A DNA stretch of 15,262 nt from Flavobacterium sp. UBA6195 (GTDB lineage Bacteria > Bacteroidota > Bacteroidia > Flavobacteriales > Flavobacteriaceae): the NCBI RefSeq assembly GCF_002422095.1, contig NZ_DITB01000083.1, positions 1 to 15,262 on the forward strand. Direction: 5' to 3'. Shown here one piece after another: positions 14,271-15,262 of this stretch (its first letter is position 1; every line of letters begins with the position of its first letter). The notes beneath the pieces were generated by a model that had not been told where the DNA came from, did not search any database, and worked only from the letters and a program-made list of their open reading frames with translations. The position numbers were made by a program, and so were the translations under genes.

Positions 14271-15262
14271 ATAGCATCTTATTATATCAATTTCCTTTTC
14301 TAAAGGAATGTTTTTTTCTATATGCTGAAATAACTCATTAGCCAAATAAGGTCCGAGCATTACACCTCGAGTTCCTAAACCATTTAAAACATGCAAATGA
14401 GAATTTTCTGGGTGAGTACCAACTAATGGTCTTCTATCTTTAACTGTAGGACGAACACCTGCAAAATGCTTCACAACTTCAAAATCGCATGATATTAATT
14501 CGGATAATTTTTCGATTAATTCCTGTTTTCCTTCCTCTGTTGGAGTATTCGTTTTGTCTTTCCAATCATAAGTAGCCCCGACTTTATACAAATCATTTCC
14601 AATTGGAAGTATAAATACACTTGATTTTATCACCACATCTAAATCTAAATTGGGTGCTTTGATGATCAGTAATTCACCTTTGGTTCCATCCAAAGGCAAA
14701 TCATTAAAATAAGGATTGGCATGTAATCCAAAACCTTCTGCAAAAATGATGTGTTTAGCTTTTATGTCTTTATATTGAATTCCGTATTCTAAAAATTCGA
14801 TTTTAGCATAGTTAAAACCTTCATTAGAAAAACAATTTAAGCCTTGCAAATATTTAGTATAAGCTTCAATTAAAGTTGAGATTTCTAAATAACCGGTATG
14901 ATTGACTTTTCCATAGTTAAATGGAGAAGCAATATTTTCATAAGAAGTTGTGACTAATTTAGCATCTAAAAAAGGAGCTAAATTTGGCTTATCTGCAGCT
15001 TGAAACCAATTATTTTGCTCTTCAACCGAATACAATTTTCGAAGAATTGGCAATTCAAAATCGAAGACTACATTCAATTTGGATTGAATTTTATGGTATA
15101 AAGGGAAAGCAAAATCAATTTGTTCCTTTGCTTTCCATACTTCACTGAATCTTTTTAAAACTACTGGGTTATATAATCCACCAGCAACACGAGAAGAAGG
15201 TTGCGAATTGTTATCAAAAACAAAAATTGATTTATTGTTTTGCAAAGCAATTTCAGCAAATG
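14253..15262 (-). CDS. FAD-dependent oxidoreductase (DAO family), N-terminus outside the window
   Basis: The frame is open to the window edge, giving 335 visible residues and no true start. The TTG at 15243-15245 is an internal leucine codon, because the residues before it (FAEIAL) continue the first Rossmann helix. The missing part should hold the GxGxxG dinucleotide loop and about 20 residues. Visible hallmarks are the end of the first FAD-binding strand and helix (IFVFDNNSQ), SRVAGGLYNPV, a central substrate domain with IIFAEGFGLHANPYF, and the C-terminal FAD motif RPTVKDRRPLVGTHP with NGLGTRGVMLGP. The family oxidises amine groups of amino acids or modified tRNA bases (as in the C-terminal part of MnmC). 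The substrate here is unknown. The final codons and stop are part of a shared terminator. Confidence 0.88.
   Translation of the reverse strand, partial: FAEIALQNNKSIFVFDNNSQPSSRVAGGLYNPVVLKRFSEVWKAKEQIDFAFPLYHKIQSKLNVVFDFELPILRKLYSVEEQNNWFQAADKPNLAPFLDAKLVTTSYENIASPFNYGKVNHTGYLEISTLIEAYTKYLQGLNCFSNEGFNYAKIEFLEYGIQYKDIKAKHIIFAEGFGLHANPYFNDLPLDGTKGELLIIKAPNLDLDVVIKSSVFILPIGNDLYKVGATYDWKDKTNTPTEEGKQELIEKLSELISCDFEVVKHFAGVRPTVKDRRPLVGTHPENSHLHVLNGLGTRGVMLGPYLANELFQHIEKNIPLEKEIDIIRCYKKNRN

Noticed and set aside
14262..14275. Programmed frameshift at the A-run near the end of the oxidoreductase gene
   Set aside because: The A-run is explained by the T-run of the convergent terminator, and only a few residues remain after it.

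Overview
The window looks like a core-genome segment of a Flavobacterium-like member of the Bacteroidetes (Flavobacteriaceae). It is AT-rich, several genes are preceded by the Bacteroidetes -7 promoter element TAnnTTTG, Shine-Dalgarno sequences are mostly absent, and the proteins (GSCFA protein, DUF983 protein, a lipoprotein with an acidic Ser/Asp stretch after its lipobox cysteine, LemA/TPM cluster) fit that group. No transposase, integrase, phage gene or CRISPR array was seen.

Layout. The first 23 bases are the 5' end of an initiator tRNA on the minus strand. The essential ribosome-assembly GTPases era and der follow on the plus strand. Between them lie an unrecognised two-helix membrane protein on the minus strand and an unusual 140-base segment (1633-1772) that folds on paper into one long interrupted hairpin. 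A minus-strand run of five genes (6499 down to 3273) comes next: M23 peptidase, MerR-type regulator, LemA, cytoplasmic TPM protein, exported TPM protein with a glycine-rich tail. The last three are tightly packed (1-base overlap, 1-base gap). Divergent from the peptidase is alaS, then a surface-type lipoprotein, a convergent RidA-like protein that lacks the usual catalytic arginine, a GSCFA protein starting at TTG, a possible 37-codon membrane peptide, an ABC-F ATPase (minus), a DUF983 zinc-ribbon membrane protein (plus), and the larger part of a FAD-dependent oxidoreductase (minus) cut by the window edge.

How the parts relate. Era, Der, AlaRS, the ABC-F protein and the initiator tRNA all belong to translation or ribosome assembly. 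The peptidase/MerR/LemA/TPM cluster points to the cell envelope, and its MerR-LemA-TPM-TPM part lies between two degenerate CAARTT hexamer arrays. Convergent genes share compact terminators, several of which touch or contain the neighbour's stop codon. Four plus-strand genes have their -7 box 17-19 bases before the start codon, which predicts very short leaders and helps choose starts.

Most of the window is ordinary housekeeping DNA. The best candidates for something new are the structured element upstream of der, the hexamer arrays, the small ORF that coincides with a perfect 12-bp inverted repeat, and the arginine-less RidA relative.
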